From NCBI GenBank assembly GCA_044508625.1, contig JBIQHJ010000004.1, positions 67,217 through 131,216 on the forward strand: a stretch of 64,000 bases of DNA, written 5' to 3'. The translations under genes and the position numbers were made by a program. This stretch comes from Castellaniella sp044508625 (GTDB lineage: Bacteria > Pseudomonadota > Gammaproteobacteria > Burkholderiales > Burkholderiaceae_B). The notes beneath the pieces are model-generated. The model saw nothing but the letters and a program-made list of their open reading frames with translations. It searched no databases and was not told the DNA's origin. Shown here piece after piece: positions 1-8,181 of this stretch (positions are counted from its first letter, which is position 1; every line of letters starts with the position of its first letter).

Positions 1-614
1 AACACGATCAGGATGGTGTAGAGGCTGCGCACCGCCCCGGCCAGCGTCGAGAGGCGGTGTTCGGTGATCCATACCCCGATCGCAAAGAAACCCGCGCCGC
101 CGAAGGCGAACAGGATCCCCGGGACCCAGTCCGGCCCCATGTCCATGTCCGAGCCCAGCCACGCGGGCAGGTCCAGCACCAGCACCAGCCCGACCAGGAT
201 GATGCCCATCAGCAGGCTCGCGCGGCGGGTGGGCGGCCCGCCGCCCAGGGCCCAGGTCAGCAGGGCCAGCAGGATCGGGAACAGATTGCCGATCAGCAGC
301 GCGAGGGCCACGGGAATGCGGGCGACGGCCGAATACAGGCACAGGCTTTGCAGGGCGATCAGCAGGCCCAGGACCACTTGCCAGCGGCCCAGTCCGGCGG
401 GCAGGCGCAGCGGGCGCCCCTGCCAGAAGACGATGGCCACCAGGGTCAGCAGGCTCAATCCCGAACGGCACATGATCGCCAGCAGCAGGCCGGTCCGGTC
501 GTCGAAGGCGATGCGCGCGGCGATGTGGTTGGTGGCGAAGGTGCAGCCGATGAACAGCAGCAGCCCCACCGCCAGGTGGCGCGGCAAGTGGACGGGGCGG
601 GCGGATTCGGGCAT
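1..614 (-). CDS. EamA/DMT-family transporter, 3' end cut by window edge
   Basis: This is the N-terminal two thirds of an inner-membrane exporter of the drug/metabolite transporter superfamily. Reading leftwards from ATG 614 it begins MPESARPVHLPRHLAVG and continues through hydrophobic helices with the motifs NHIAARIAFDD and YSAVARIPVALALL. It is clearly paralogous to the complete 305-residue gene at 1960-2877: nearly every helix aligns, including the shared stretch ALQSLCLYSAVARIPVALAL. The substrate is unknown; members export amino acids, metabolites or drugs. It diverges from the diguanylate cyclase 100 bp away. The stop codon lies left of the window. Confidence 0.85.
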   Translation of the reverse strand, partial: MPESARPVHLPRHLAVGLLLFIGCTFATNHIAARIAFDDRTGLLLAIMCRSGLSLLTLVAIVFWQGRPLRLPAGLGRWQVVLGLLIALQSLCLYSAVARIPVALALLIGNLFPILLALLTWALGGGPPTRRASLLMGIILVGLVLVLDLPAWLGSDMDMGPDWVPGILFAFGGAGFFAIGVWITEHRLSTLAGAVRSLYTILIV

Positions 615-713
615 GCGAGGGGTCGACGGCGGCAAAAGAGCGCAGTGTATCAGTTGGGCGCCCCCCGGCGCCTTTCAGCTATATTGTGGACATGTTTTCC
701 GGGACGCAGCCGC

Positions 714-1919
714 ATGCGGAACTTTGATGCCCCCACCCTGGTCGTCGTCGACGCCTACATCCTGGCCCTGCTCGGCATCCTGCTGCTGGTCTCGGCGTTC
801 CAGGGGCAGCGAGAAAAATCACTCCTCTTCACGGCGGTCGGCGCGCTGCTGAGCGCGCTGGGCCTGATCATGAGCCTGTTGCGCAGCGACCCGGCCCTGG
901 CCGGGTTCGTGGTGGTCGTCAGCAACATGATATTGATCTTTGCCCATGCCATGGTCTGGGCCGCCTTCCGCGCCTTCTCCAGGGACCGCCAGCGGCCCGG
1001 CTGGATGCTGGCGGGCAGCCTGGGCTGGCTCGCGCTGTCCCTGCTGTGGCCGCTGTTCGGTGAATCCCCGCCGCTGCGCATCGCGGTGTATTCCCTCGTG
1101 TGCGACGCCTACCTGGGGCTCGCCCTGTGGGAGGCGTGGCGGCTGCGCAGGCAGGGCGCGTTCGGCGTGCTGCCGGCCATCATCGTGCTCGCCTCGCAGA
1201 TGGCGTTCAACGTCTATCGCCTCCTGTCGGATCACGTGCTGCCCATCGTGGGCCCCGACCAGGCGGGCTTTGCCCTGATGATGTTCGAGAGCATCCTGTT
1301 CGCGGTCAGCCTGTCGTTCGTGATCCTCATGATGGTGCGCGAGCGCGCCGAGCGGCAGTACCGGCATGCGGCGCTGCACGACGACCTGACGGGCCTGCCC
1401 AATCGGCGCGCGTTCTTTGCCCAGGCCGCGCGGGCGCTGGCCCGTGCGCGCGCCCAGCGGCGCGGCGCCGTCCTGCTCATGTGCGATCTGGACTGGTTCA
1501 AGCGCATCAACGACGAATGCGGCCACGTGGCGGGCGACCGGGTGCTGGTGACGTTCGGCGACGTGCTGCGGGAATCCGTCAGGCACGGCGACCTGTGCGC
1601 CCGGATCGGCGGCGAGGAGTTCGTGGTCCTGGCGGCCGGCATGGACCTGGACCAGGGGCGGGTGCTGGGCGACCGCATCCGCCGCCGCCTGGGCGAACAG
1701 TCCACCGAGTTCCTGGGGCGCCTGAGCGTCAGCATCGGCATCGCCTCGGCCGAGCGGGCCGGCTACGACCTCGACCGCCTGCTGACCCGTGCCGACGAGG
1801 CCCTGTACGGCGCCAAGGCCGCCGGACGCGACTGCGTCATGGCCTGGGCCGGGCCCGCCGCCGTCCGCGCCCCGTCGCTATCCCCCGTGGCCGGGAGCCG
1901 CGGCGGGAGTCTCGTTTGA
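714..1919 (+). CDS. membrane-anchored GGDEF diguanylate cyclase
   Basis: A 401-residue protein that makes cyclic di-GMP from two GTP. The first ~215 residues form about six hydrophobic helices, a probable membrane sensor module; a GGDEF domain follows. The active-site signature is GGEEF at residues 299-303. An inhibitory RxxD site (R290-H-G-D293) lies five residues before it, so product inhibition is expected. The reading frame is open far upstream, but that part is arginine- and glutamine-rich shadow sequence from the opposite-strand transporter; ATG 714 begins the first hydrophobic helix and is the sensible start. No EAL domain is present. The input signal is unknown. The gene sits alone between two paralogous exporters on the other strand. 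Confidence 0.9.
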   Translation: MRNFDAPTLVVVDAYILALLGILLLVSAFQGQREKSLLFTAVGALLSALGLIMSLLRSDPALAGFVVVVSNMILIFAHAMVWAAFRAFSRDRQRPGWMLAGSLGWLALSLLWPLFGESPPLRIAVYSLVCDAYLGLALWEAWRLRRQGAFGVLPAIIVLASQMAFNVYRLLSDHVLPIVGPDQAGFALMMFESILFAVSLSFVILMMVRERAERQYRHAALHDDLTGLPNRRAFFAQAARALARARAQRRGAVLLMCDLDWFKRINDECGHVAGDRVLVTFGDVLRESVRHGDLCARIGGEEFVVLAAGMDLDQGRVLGDRIRRRLGEQSTEFLGRLSVSIGIASAERAGYDLDRLLTRADEALYGAKAAGRDCVMAWAGPAAVRAPSLSPVAGSRGGSLV

Positions 1920-1959
1920 AGCCCAGCGTCCGCCGCGGCGAGAGGACATCCCTGCGGGC

Positions 1960-2877
1960 TCAGCGCTTGCGCGAATAGGCCAGGGCGACGATGCAGCCGA
2001 GCACGATCGCGCCGCCCAGCAACTGCCGCCCGTTGAGGGTCTGGTCCAGGATCAGCCATCCCAGTACCAGGCTGGCCACGGGCTCGATATTCATGACCGG
2101 CGAGTTGCGCGCCATGTCCAGCCTCGGTATGGAAATGAAGAGCACCGAAAAGGTCGCGGCATACAGCACCGACAGGGTGGCCAGGGCGATCCAGCCGACG
2201 GGGCTGGCCGGGGGGTGCAGGCCTCCCGGCACGATGCCGGCCGCCCCGGCGGCCAGCATGCTGCAAAAAACGATGGCGATGGTGTACATGCCGCGCACCG
2301 GCCCCGCCAGGGTCGAGAGCCTGTGATCGGTGATCCACAGGGCGATCGCGAAGAACCCCGCGCTCCCCAGCGCGAACAGGATGCCGGGCGCCCATTCCGG
2401 ACCCATGTCCGCGCCGGATCCCAGTACGGTCGCCAGATCCAGCACCAGCACCAATCCGGCCAGGATGGCGGCCATCAGGAGGCTCGCCCGCCGCGTGGGC
2501 GGATCGCCGCCCAGCGCCCAGCTCAAGAGTGCCAGCAGGATGGGAAACAGGCTGGCGATCAGCAAGGCGAGCGCCACCGGAATGCGGGCGACGGCCGAAT
2601 AGAGGCACAGGCTCTGGAGTGCGATCAGCAGCCCCACCGCCGCTTGCCAGCGTCCCCGGCCGGCGGGCAGGCGCACCGGATGCTGTTGCCAGAGGACGAT
2701 GCCGAACAGGGCCAGCCCGCTCAAGCCGGAACGGCACATGATGGCCAGGAGCACGCCCGCCTCGTCGTCGAAGGCGATGCGCGCCGCGATGTGGTTCAGG
2801 GCGGATGCGGTGCCTACGAACAGCAGGATGCCGATCGCCAGGTGGCGGGGCAGGGCCGGCGGAGCGGATGTCGACAT
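1960..2877 (-). CDS. EamA/DMT-family transporter
   Basis: A 305-residue inner-membrane protein with about ten hydrophobic helices in two EamA repeats, ending in a basic tail (YSRKR). It is a close paralogue of the gene truncated at the left edge (positions 1-614). The family moves small metabolites or drugs out of the cell; the substrate here cannot be told. The gene is convergent with the diguanylate cyclase (40 bp apart) and lies 28 bp after the end of the LysR gene on the same strand, so it could be co-transcribed with it. The motifs NHIAARIAFDD near the N-terminus and SVLYAATFSVLFIS in the second half are typical of the family. Confidence 0.9.
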   Translation of the reverse strand: MSTSAPPALPRHLAIGILLFVGTASALNHIAARIAFDDEAGVLLAIMCRSGLSGLALFGIVLWQQHPVRLPAGRGRWQAAVGLLIALQSLCLYSAVARIPVALALLIASLFPILLALLSWALGGDPPTRRASLLMAAILAGLVLVLDLATVLGSGADMGPEWAPGILFALGSAGFFAIALWITDHRLSTLAGPVRGMYTIAIVFCSMLAAGAAGIVPGGLHPPASPVGWIALATLSVLYAATFSVLFISIPRLDMARNSPVMNIEPVASLVLGWLILDQTLNGRQLLGGAIVLGCIVALAYSRKR

Positions 2878-2905
2878 GATGGTGGCTGGACGCGCACGGA
2901 ACCGG

Positions 2906-3808
2906 CTATGCGGCGCCTCCGGGCAGCAATAGCTGGATTTCCTCCCGTACGTGTTCGATCAGGCCCTTGGTCAGTCTTTGCATGGGGCGGTCGACCGAGA
3001 GGATGGCGTTGAGGCGGACCTTGATCCGGGGACGAAACGGCACGCTGCGGACGCCATGAAAGCGCTTGGACGACGCCGTCAGTTCATCCATGATCGCCAC
3101 CCCCAGGCCTTCCTGCACAAAGAGGGCCGCCAGGTTCATGAAGCGCACATTGATGATCGGGGAATACGGGACGCTGCTGTCGCGGAAGGTTTCTGTGACC
3201 ATATTGTAGAGACGTGAGCGCGTGCTGGCGTTGATCAGCGGCGCGTTGCGCAGGTCTTCGGGCGTCACGTAGGGCAGTTCGCACAAAGGGCTGCTGTCCG
3301 GACACAGGCACACGATGTCCAGCTTCGACAGGGGCAGGTAGTTCAATGTGGGCCGTGGATGCGGCTCCATGGCGAAGCCGATGTCGGCAATGCCAGCCTC
3401 CACGTATTCCATGACGTTGTCCAGCCTCAGGGTCTCGAGCGTCACTGAAACCTTGGGGCGGGTCTTGAGGAACCTCGTGATGGCCTGCGGCAGCACGCTT
3501 TCGGAAGGCTCGGCGGTGGCGACCACGTTGATGCGGCCGGTGCGCCCGTCGCGTAGCTGCTGGGCGGTCTGTTCGACCAGCTCGCGTATCAGGAACATGG
3601 GCTCGGCCTGGGCGAGCAGCATCATGGCCTCTTGCGTGGGGACCAGGCGCTTGTTGATCCGGTCGAACAGACGGAAACCCAATGACAGCTCGGCGCTCTT
3701 GATGGCATTCGAGACCGCCGGCTGCGACATGTTCAGGATGTTTGCCGCGCCCACCGTCGAGCCGGTGCGCACGACCCCGCGCAGGATCTCCAACTGACGC
3801 AGATTCAT
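2906..3808 (-). CDS. LysR-family transcriptional regulator
   Basis: About 300 residues with an N-terminal LysR winged helix-turn-helix (MNLRQLEILRGVV, then GAANILNMSQPAVSNAIKSAE as the helix-turn-helix and LGFRLFDR) and a C-terminal substrate-binding domain. ATG 3808 starts exactly at the conserved MNLRQLE beginning; a TTG five codons upstream is possible but less typical. It diverges from the CoA-transferase operon that starts at 4014, so by the usual LysR arrangement it probably activates that operon and represses itself, with an operon substrate or intermediate as ligand. The palindromes at 3861-3885 are candidate binding sites. The ligand is unknown. Confidence 0.92.
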   Translation of the reverse strand: MNLRQLEILRGVVRTGSTVGAANILNMSQPAVSNAIKSAELSLGFRLFDRINKRLVPTQEAMMLLAQAEPMFLIRELVEQTAQQLRDGRTGRINVVATAEPSESVLPQAITRFLKTRPKVSVTLETLRLDNVMEYVEAGIADIGFAMEPHPRPTLNYLPLSKLDIVCLCPDSSPLCELPYVTPEDLRNAPLINASTRSRLYNMVTETFRDSSVPYSPIINVRFMNLAALFVQEGLGVAIMDELTASSKRFHGVRSVPFRPRIKVRLNAILSVDRPMQRLTKGLIEHVREEIQLLLPGGAA

Positions 3809-3860
3809 GGCCGTCGTCCGCAAAAAATAGCCCAGTCTAGCATCCGCCGCGTCCGCGGCA

Positions 3861-3885
3861 ATCTATAGATTTCGGTTATCAACCG
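3861..3885. promoter_or_regulatory. candidate LysR operator between divergent genes
   Basis: The 205-bp gap between the LysR gene and the first CoA-transferase holds a perfect 10-bp palindrome, ATCTATAGAT (3861-3870), followed at once by the interrupted inverted repeat CGGTT-atc-AACCG (3873-3885). Position between divergent genes and symmetry fit a LysR recognition/activation site. No strong sigma-70 promoter is visible for the operon; a poor -10 TATTGT (3910-3915) would fit activator dependence. This is an inference from symmetry only. Confidence 0.45.
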
Positions 3886-4013
3886 CCATCAAAAACTAAT
3901 AGCGCTCAATATTGTGATTGGAAAACCTGCTTGATAGCATGGTTTATCCGTCGAGTCCGCGATACAGGCCCGGCGCGTTGAAAAGGCATCGGCCATCGGC
4001 GGGGAGTCAGGGC

Positions 4014-5222
4014 ATGGATCTTCTGGATGGGGTCAGAATTCTAAGCTTCAATCACTTTTTGGCTGGCCCCCTGGGTGCCCAGATATTGGCCGACCTGGGC
4101 GCCGACGTGATTGCCATCGAGCCGCTGGATGGCGCCTTCCAGAGGAACTGGGCGGTGGCCAACCATTTCGTGGGCACGACCAGCATCAATCACCTCACCT
4201 GCGGCCGCAACAAGCGCAGCCTCTCCATCGATCTCAAGAGCCCCGAGGGCCTGGCCGCGGTCAAGAAGCTCGTGGCAAGCGCCGACGTCGTGATGGAGAA
4301 CTTCCGGCCCGGCACCATGGACAAGCTCGGCCTGGGCTACGAGGCCCTGCGCGACATCAACCCGGGCCTCGTCTACGCGGTGTGCTCCGGGTATGGATAC
4401 ACCGGCCCCTACAAGGATCGGCCGGGCCAGGACATGCTGCTGCAGGCGCTCTCGGGCCTGATCATGCGCACCGGAAAGGCCGACGGCCCGCCCACGCCCG
4501 TCGGCTCCCCGGTCGTCGACCACCACGCGGCTTCCTTGTATGCGACCAGCATCCTGGCGGCGCTGTACGCCAAGGCCAGGACCGGCAAGGGCCGCCTGGT
4601 GGAGGTCAACCTCTACCAGGCGGCCATCCACCTGCAGGTCGAGCCCCTGATGGCCTGGATGAACGGAGCGCCTTCGCCCCGGCCTCGCGCCGCCGAAGGC
4701 ATCGCCTCCTGGTGCAGCGCCGGCCCTTACGGGCCGCTGGCCACGGCCGATGGCTACCTCGTGATTTCCATGGCCACGCCCTCGGCGCTGGGACGCGCGC
4801 TCGACATCGAGGCGCTGGCCGGGCGCCCGGATTCCGACAGTTTCGACAGGCGCGAGGAGGTCACGGCGCTGGTGGCCCAGCGTTTGAGGGAACGGACCAC
4901 GGCCGAGTGGATGCCCATCCTCGAGCGGCACAGGATCTGGCATGCGCCGGTACAGGACTACGACGCGCTGCAGCAGGATCCGCAATTGACTCATCTCGGT
5001 GCCTTCCAGATCGCCGAAAGCGTCGAGGGTGAGCCCGTGACTTTCGTGTCGTATCCGGCGCGCTTCGATGGGCAGACGCCTTCCATGCGGCGCCTGCCGC
5101 AGGCCCTGGGCGCGCAAACCCGCGAGATCCTGGGCGAAGCCGGCTACGGCCGGCGGGAAATCGATGCCCTGCTCGAGCGCGGCATCGCCAGGGACGCCAT
5201 GAGCGAGGATTCGGCCAAATGA
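4014..5222 (+). CDS. family III (CaiB/BaiF) CoA-transferase, first of a pair
   Basis: A 402-residue cytoplasmic enzyme expected to move CoA from an acyl-CoA donor to a carboxylic acid through an aspartyl-CoA thioester. The likely nucleophile is Asp169 in SPVVDHHAAS, the number used for formyl-CoA transferase Asp169. Other family marks are LADLGADVIAIEP near residue 30 and VVMENFRPGTMDKLGLGYE near residue 95. The frame is open from 3918, but ATG 4014 has a GGGGAG ribosome site seven bases upstream and starts at the usual family position (MDLLDGVRILSF). It is the first gene of the LysR-linked operon and overlaps the next CoA-transferase by an ATGA, so the two may form one heteromeric enzyme. 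The substrate is unknown. Confidence 0.9.
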   Translation: MDLLDGVRILSFNHFLAGPLGAQILADLGADVIAIEPLDGAFQRNWAVANHFVGTTSINHLTCGRNKRSLSIDLKSPEGLAAVKKLVASADVVMENFRPGTMDKLGLGYEALRDINPGLVYAVCSGYGYTGPYKDRPGQDMLLQALSGLIMRTGKADGPPTPVGSPVVDHHAASLYATSILAALYAKARTGKGRLVEVNLYQAAIHLQVEPLMAWMNGAPSPRPRAAEGIASWCSAGPYGPLATADGYLVISMATPSALGRALDIEALAGRPDSDSFDRREEVTALVAQRLRERTTAEWMPILERHRIWHAPVQDYDALQQDPQLTHLGAFQIAESVEGEPVTFVSYPARFDGQTPSMRRLPQALGAQTREILGEAGYGRREIDALLERGIARDAMSEDSAK

Positions 5223-6442
5223 ACGATCCCATCTGTCTCGGCATCCGGGTGGTCAGTTTCTGCCATTACCTGCAGGGGCCCGCCAGCACCCAATATCTGG
5301 CCGACATGGGCGCCGATGTCATCAAGATCGAGCCCTTGGCGGGAGCATTCGAGAGGCATTGGTCGGGCGGCAATTCATGGGTGACCGACGTCAGCGCCTT
5401 CTCGCTGGCGGTCAACCGGAACAAGCGCAGCATCGCGCTCGACCTCAAGGCGCCCGAAGGCCGGCAACTCGCCCTGGACCTGATCTCCAAGGCCGACGTG
5501 CTCGTCGAGAACTACCGGCCCGGTGTCATGGATCGCCTTGGCTTGGGTTACGAGGACGTCCGCCAGCTCAATCCCGCCATCGTCTATGCCTCGGCTTCCG
5601 GCCTGGGCGCCACGGGGCCGGCGGCGTCGCGCCCGGGGCAGGACCTGCTCATGCAGGCGCGATCGGGGCTGATTGCCGCCACCGGCGGGACCGAGAACAG
5701 CGTCGTGGGCGCCGCCGTCATCGACCAGCACGGCGGCTCCCTGCTGGCCATGGGCATACTCGGCGCCTATGTCCGCCGCCTGCGCACGGGGCGGGGCATG
5801 CGCGTGGAATCCAGCCTTTTCACCGCCGCCATCGACTTGCAGGTCGAGGCGCTGACCAAGTTCTACGCCGCGCCCGGGGGGCGCGCGCTGTTCAAGCGCA
5901 ATCGCCACGTCGGTAGCTGGTATCACGATGCGCCGTATGGCCTCTATGCCTTGAGGGACGCGCAGATCGTGCTTTCCATGAACGATCCCGACAGGCTGGC
6001 CGCGGCGCTGGACAGCGACGAACTGCGCGCGCTCGCCCGGATCGATCGCTATCAGGAACGCGACGTCTATGCGGAAACCATGGCCCGTGTGCTGTCGCAG
6101 CGCAGCCTGGCCGAATTGGCCGAGGTCTTCGATACGCACCGGATCTGGTATGAGCCGGTCCGTGATTATGAGGATCTGCGCCACGATCCCCAGGCGCAGC
6201 ACCTGGGGGTGTTCGATACGGTCGAGGTCAACGGCAAGGCCGCCACGCTGATCTCGCATCCCCTGCGCTACGACGGCCAGCGTCCCGGGATACGCACGAT
6301 GCCCCTGTATCCGGGCGCGGACAGCGTGGAAATCATGGAAGAAATGGGTATCCCGCGCGAGCGCCGGAACCGGTTGATCGAGCAAGGGGTGGTGGGCGTG
6401 GCGGGCCCGCCGCGGGCCTCTCCACGGCCCGCGCCGGATTGA
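5219..6442 (+). CDS. family III (CaiB/BaiF) CoA-transferase, second of a pair
   Basis: A 407-residue paralogue of the preceding enzyme, translationally coupled to it through ATGA at 5219-5222. The candidate nucleophile is again Asp169, in AAVIDQHGGSL. Conserved blocks include YLADMGADVIKIEPL and VLVENYRPGVMDRLGLGYEDV. Because both copies keep the aspartate, either both are active or they act together, as in two-subunit CoA-transferases such as succinyl-CoA:malate CoA-transferase SmtAB (known from Chloroflexus). The C-terminal ~15 residues are proline/arginine-rich and unlike the family core. An 84-bp gap with three tandem 22-bp repeats separates it from the acyl-CoA dehydrogenase. Confidence 0.9.
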   Translation: MNDPICLGIRVVSFCHYLQGPASTQYLADMGADVIKIEPLAGAFERHWSGGNSWVTDVSAFSLAVNRNKRSIALDLKAPEGRQLALDLISKADVLVENYRPGVMDRLGLGYEDVRQLNPAIVYASASGLGATGPAASRPGQDLLMQARSGLIAATGGTENSVVGAAVIDQHGGSLLAMGILGAYVRRLRTGRGMRVESSLFTAAIDLQVEALTKFYAAPGGRALFKRNRHVGSWYHDAPYGLYALRDAQIVLSMNDPDRLAAALDSDELRALARIDRYQERDVYAETMARVLSQRSLAELAEVFDTHRIWYEPVRDYEDLRHDPQAQHLGVFDTVEVNGKAATLISHPLRYDGQRPGIRTMPLYPGADSVEIMEEMGIPRERRNRLIEQGVVGVAGPPRASPRPAPD

Positions 6443-6449
6443 TCTGGCG

Positions 6450-6515
6450 GTATTCGCGGCAGATCCGAACGGTCTTCACGGCAAATCTTAAAAGTCTTCA
6501 CGGCAAATCTGAAAG
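6450..6515. repeat. three tandem 22-bp repeats in an operon gap
   Basis: The gap before the acyl-CoA dehydrogenase holds three head-to-tail units of 22 bp (6450-6471, 6472-6493, 6494-6515). Units two and three share the 17-mer GTCTTCACGGCAAATCT exactly; unit one is a diverged copy (GTATTCGCGGCAGATCC). A 22-bp period is two helical turns, so a repeated protein-binding site is possible. Simple slippage duplication is the other explanation. The last unit ends just before the ribosome-binding site. Confidence 0.85.
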
Positions 6516-6526
6516 GCGGCGGAGGA

Positions 6527-7690
6527 ATGATGGATTTTGCGATTTCCGGCGAGAGCCGGCTCCTGGTCGATACGGTCCGGCGTTTCATCGAAGCCGAGGT
6601 CCGCCCTCTCGAGGAGGAAACGGATCTCAAGGGTGCCATCCCGCCCGAGGCTCTCAGGCGGGTCAAGGCCAAGGCGCAGGAACTGGGCCTGTTTGCGATG
6701 AACATGCCTGCCGAGGCGGGTGGCGGCGGCCTGAGCTGCGTCGACCACTGCCTGGTCGAGGAGGAGTTCGGAAAGACTTCCGATGCCCTGATACGGCGGG
6801 TCTTCGGCCAGGTCTATCCGATGCTGATGGCCTGCAAGGGCCCTCAGGTCGAGGAATACCTGCGTCCCACGGTCAAGGGCGATCGCATATGCGCCATGGC
6901 CATCACCGAACCCGGCGCCGGCTCGGATGCCGCCGCCATCTCGACCACGGCGCGGCGCGACGGGGATCACTGGGTGCTCAATGGCACCAAGCACTTCATC
7001 AGCGATGGCGACATTGCCGATTATGTGATCGTGATGGCCCTGACCGATCCCGAAAAGCGGGCCCGCGGCGGCATCACGCTGTTCCTGGTGGACAGGGGCA
7101 CGCCGGGCTTCACGGTGAGCCGCCTCCAGCCCATGATGGGCCACCGCGGCTACGGACACGCCGAATTGGTATTCAACGACTGCAGGATCCCCGCGGATGC
7201 CGTGCTCGGTGAAATCGGTGGGGGTTTCCCGCTGATCATGCAAAGCGTGCTCGAGGTGCGCTTGGCGCACATCGGCGCGCGTGCCGTCGGCATGGCCAGC
7301 CGCGCGCTCGAGATGATGCGCACCCATGCCGCCGACCGCAAGCAGTTCGGCCAGCCGATCGGCAACTTCCAGATGGTCCAGAAAATGATCGCCGACAGCG
7401 CCATCGAGCTCTACGGCGTCAAGATGATGGTCCTCAACGCCGCCTGGGAGATCGACCAGGGACGCGATCCGCGCGAGAAGGTTTCGATGATCAAGGTCGC
7501 GGCCTCCGAGATGCAGGGCCGGGTGGTCGATCGCGCCATCCAGGTGTTCGGCGGGATGGGGTTCACCAAGGAATTGCCGCTCGAGCGCATGTATCGCGAC
7601 GCCCGCGTCACGCGGATCTATGACGGGACCTCCGAGATCCACCGGATGCTGGTGGCTCGCAGTGTCATCAAGAATGGCTTGCATCTATGA
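6527..7690 (+). CDS. acyl-CoA dehydrogenase
   Basis: A 387-residue FAD enzyme that should introduce an alpha,beta double bond into an acyl-CoA, passing electrons to electron-transfer flavoprotein. Family marks: MAITEPGAGSDAAAI (FAD/substrate loop, near residue 125), RKQFGQPIGNFQMVQ (near residue 285), QVFGGMGFTKELPLERMYRDAR and IYDGTSEIHR near the C-terminus. The catalytic base of the medium-chain enzymes is the Glu in YEGT; here that position is Asp366, a conservative but notable change. Two start codons are adjacent (6527 and 6530); GGAGG at 6521-6525 suits ATG 6530 better. No etf genes are nearby. It supplies the dehydrogenation step before the MaoC and crotonase hydratases downstream. Confidence 0.92.
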   Translation: MMDFAISGESRLLVDTVRRFIEAEVRPLEEETDLKGAIPPEALRRVKAKAQELGLFAMNMPAEAGGGGLSCVDHCLVEEEFGKTSDALIRRVFGQVYPMLMACKGPQVEEYLRPTVKGDRICAMAITEPGAGSDAAAISTTARRDGDHWVLNGTKHFISDGDIADYVIVMALTDPEKRARGGITLFLVDRGTPGFTVSRLQPMMGHRGYGHAELVFNDCRIPADAVLGEIGGGFPLIMQSVLEVRLAHIGARAVGMASRALEMMRTHAADRKQFGQPIGNFQMVQKMIADSAIELYGVKMMVLNAAWEIDQGRDPREKVSMIKVAASEMQGRVVDRAIQVFGGMGFTKELPLERMYRDARVTRIYDGTSEIHRMLVARSVIKNGLHL

Positions 7691-7767
7691 AGAAACCAGA
7701 CCGGACCTGAATGGGCCATGCCGGATGGGCAGCCCCGTTCCCCCGGACACCTTGCAAAGGACTATCC

Positions 7768-8178
7768 ATGACGAATCCTGAATCCGCGATCGGCCAGCGA
7801 TGCACGTTCCGCAAGACCATGACCGTGGCCGAGCAGGCCATGTTCACGGGCATCAGCGGCAATCTGGGGGCGCAGTACGTCGATGCCTCCCACGCGCGCA
7901 GGGCCGGCGCCCCCGGCATGGTGGCGTTCGAGCTGGCGGTTGCCGCGCTCGCGACCACCGGCCTGGCCAGGCTGGGCGGGCCGAAGCGCCGGATCGCGAG
8001 CCTCGAATTGTCGTTTGCCGGCATCGTCGCCGTCGGCGCGTCGATCCAGGCCGAGGTCGAGGTCGTGGCCCTCGAGGGCGACGCGATGGTGTGCCGGCTC
8101 CGCTGCACCCATGCCGAATCCGGCCGGGCCGTCATGGAAGGAACAGCGCGGCTGGAAGTCTTTGGCGGCGAGGAATGA
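7768..8178 (+). CDS. MaoC-like hot-dog protein lacking the hydratase dyad
   Basis: A 136-residue single hot-dog-fold protein of the MaoC type. In active R-specific enoyl-CoA hydratases the motif is GD-x4-H; here it reads GNLGAQY, so the Asp is Asn32 and the His is Tyr37. It is therefore probably not catalytic by itself. It lies three bases before a second MaoC gene that keeps both residues, the arrangement expected for a heterodimer of one active and one structural subunit (known for steroid-degrading MaoC pairs). ATG 7768 has AAAGGA seven bases upstream and is preferred over an upstream in-frame start at 7711. Confidence 0.75.
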   Translation: MTNPESAIGQRCTFRKTMTVAEQAMFTGISGNLGAQYVDASHARRAGAPGMVAFELAVAALATTGLARLGGPKRRIASLELSFAGIVAVGASIQAEVEVVALEGDAMVCRLRCTHAESGRAVMEGTARLEVFGGEE

Positions 8179-8181
8179 GCG

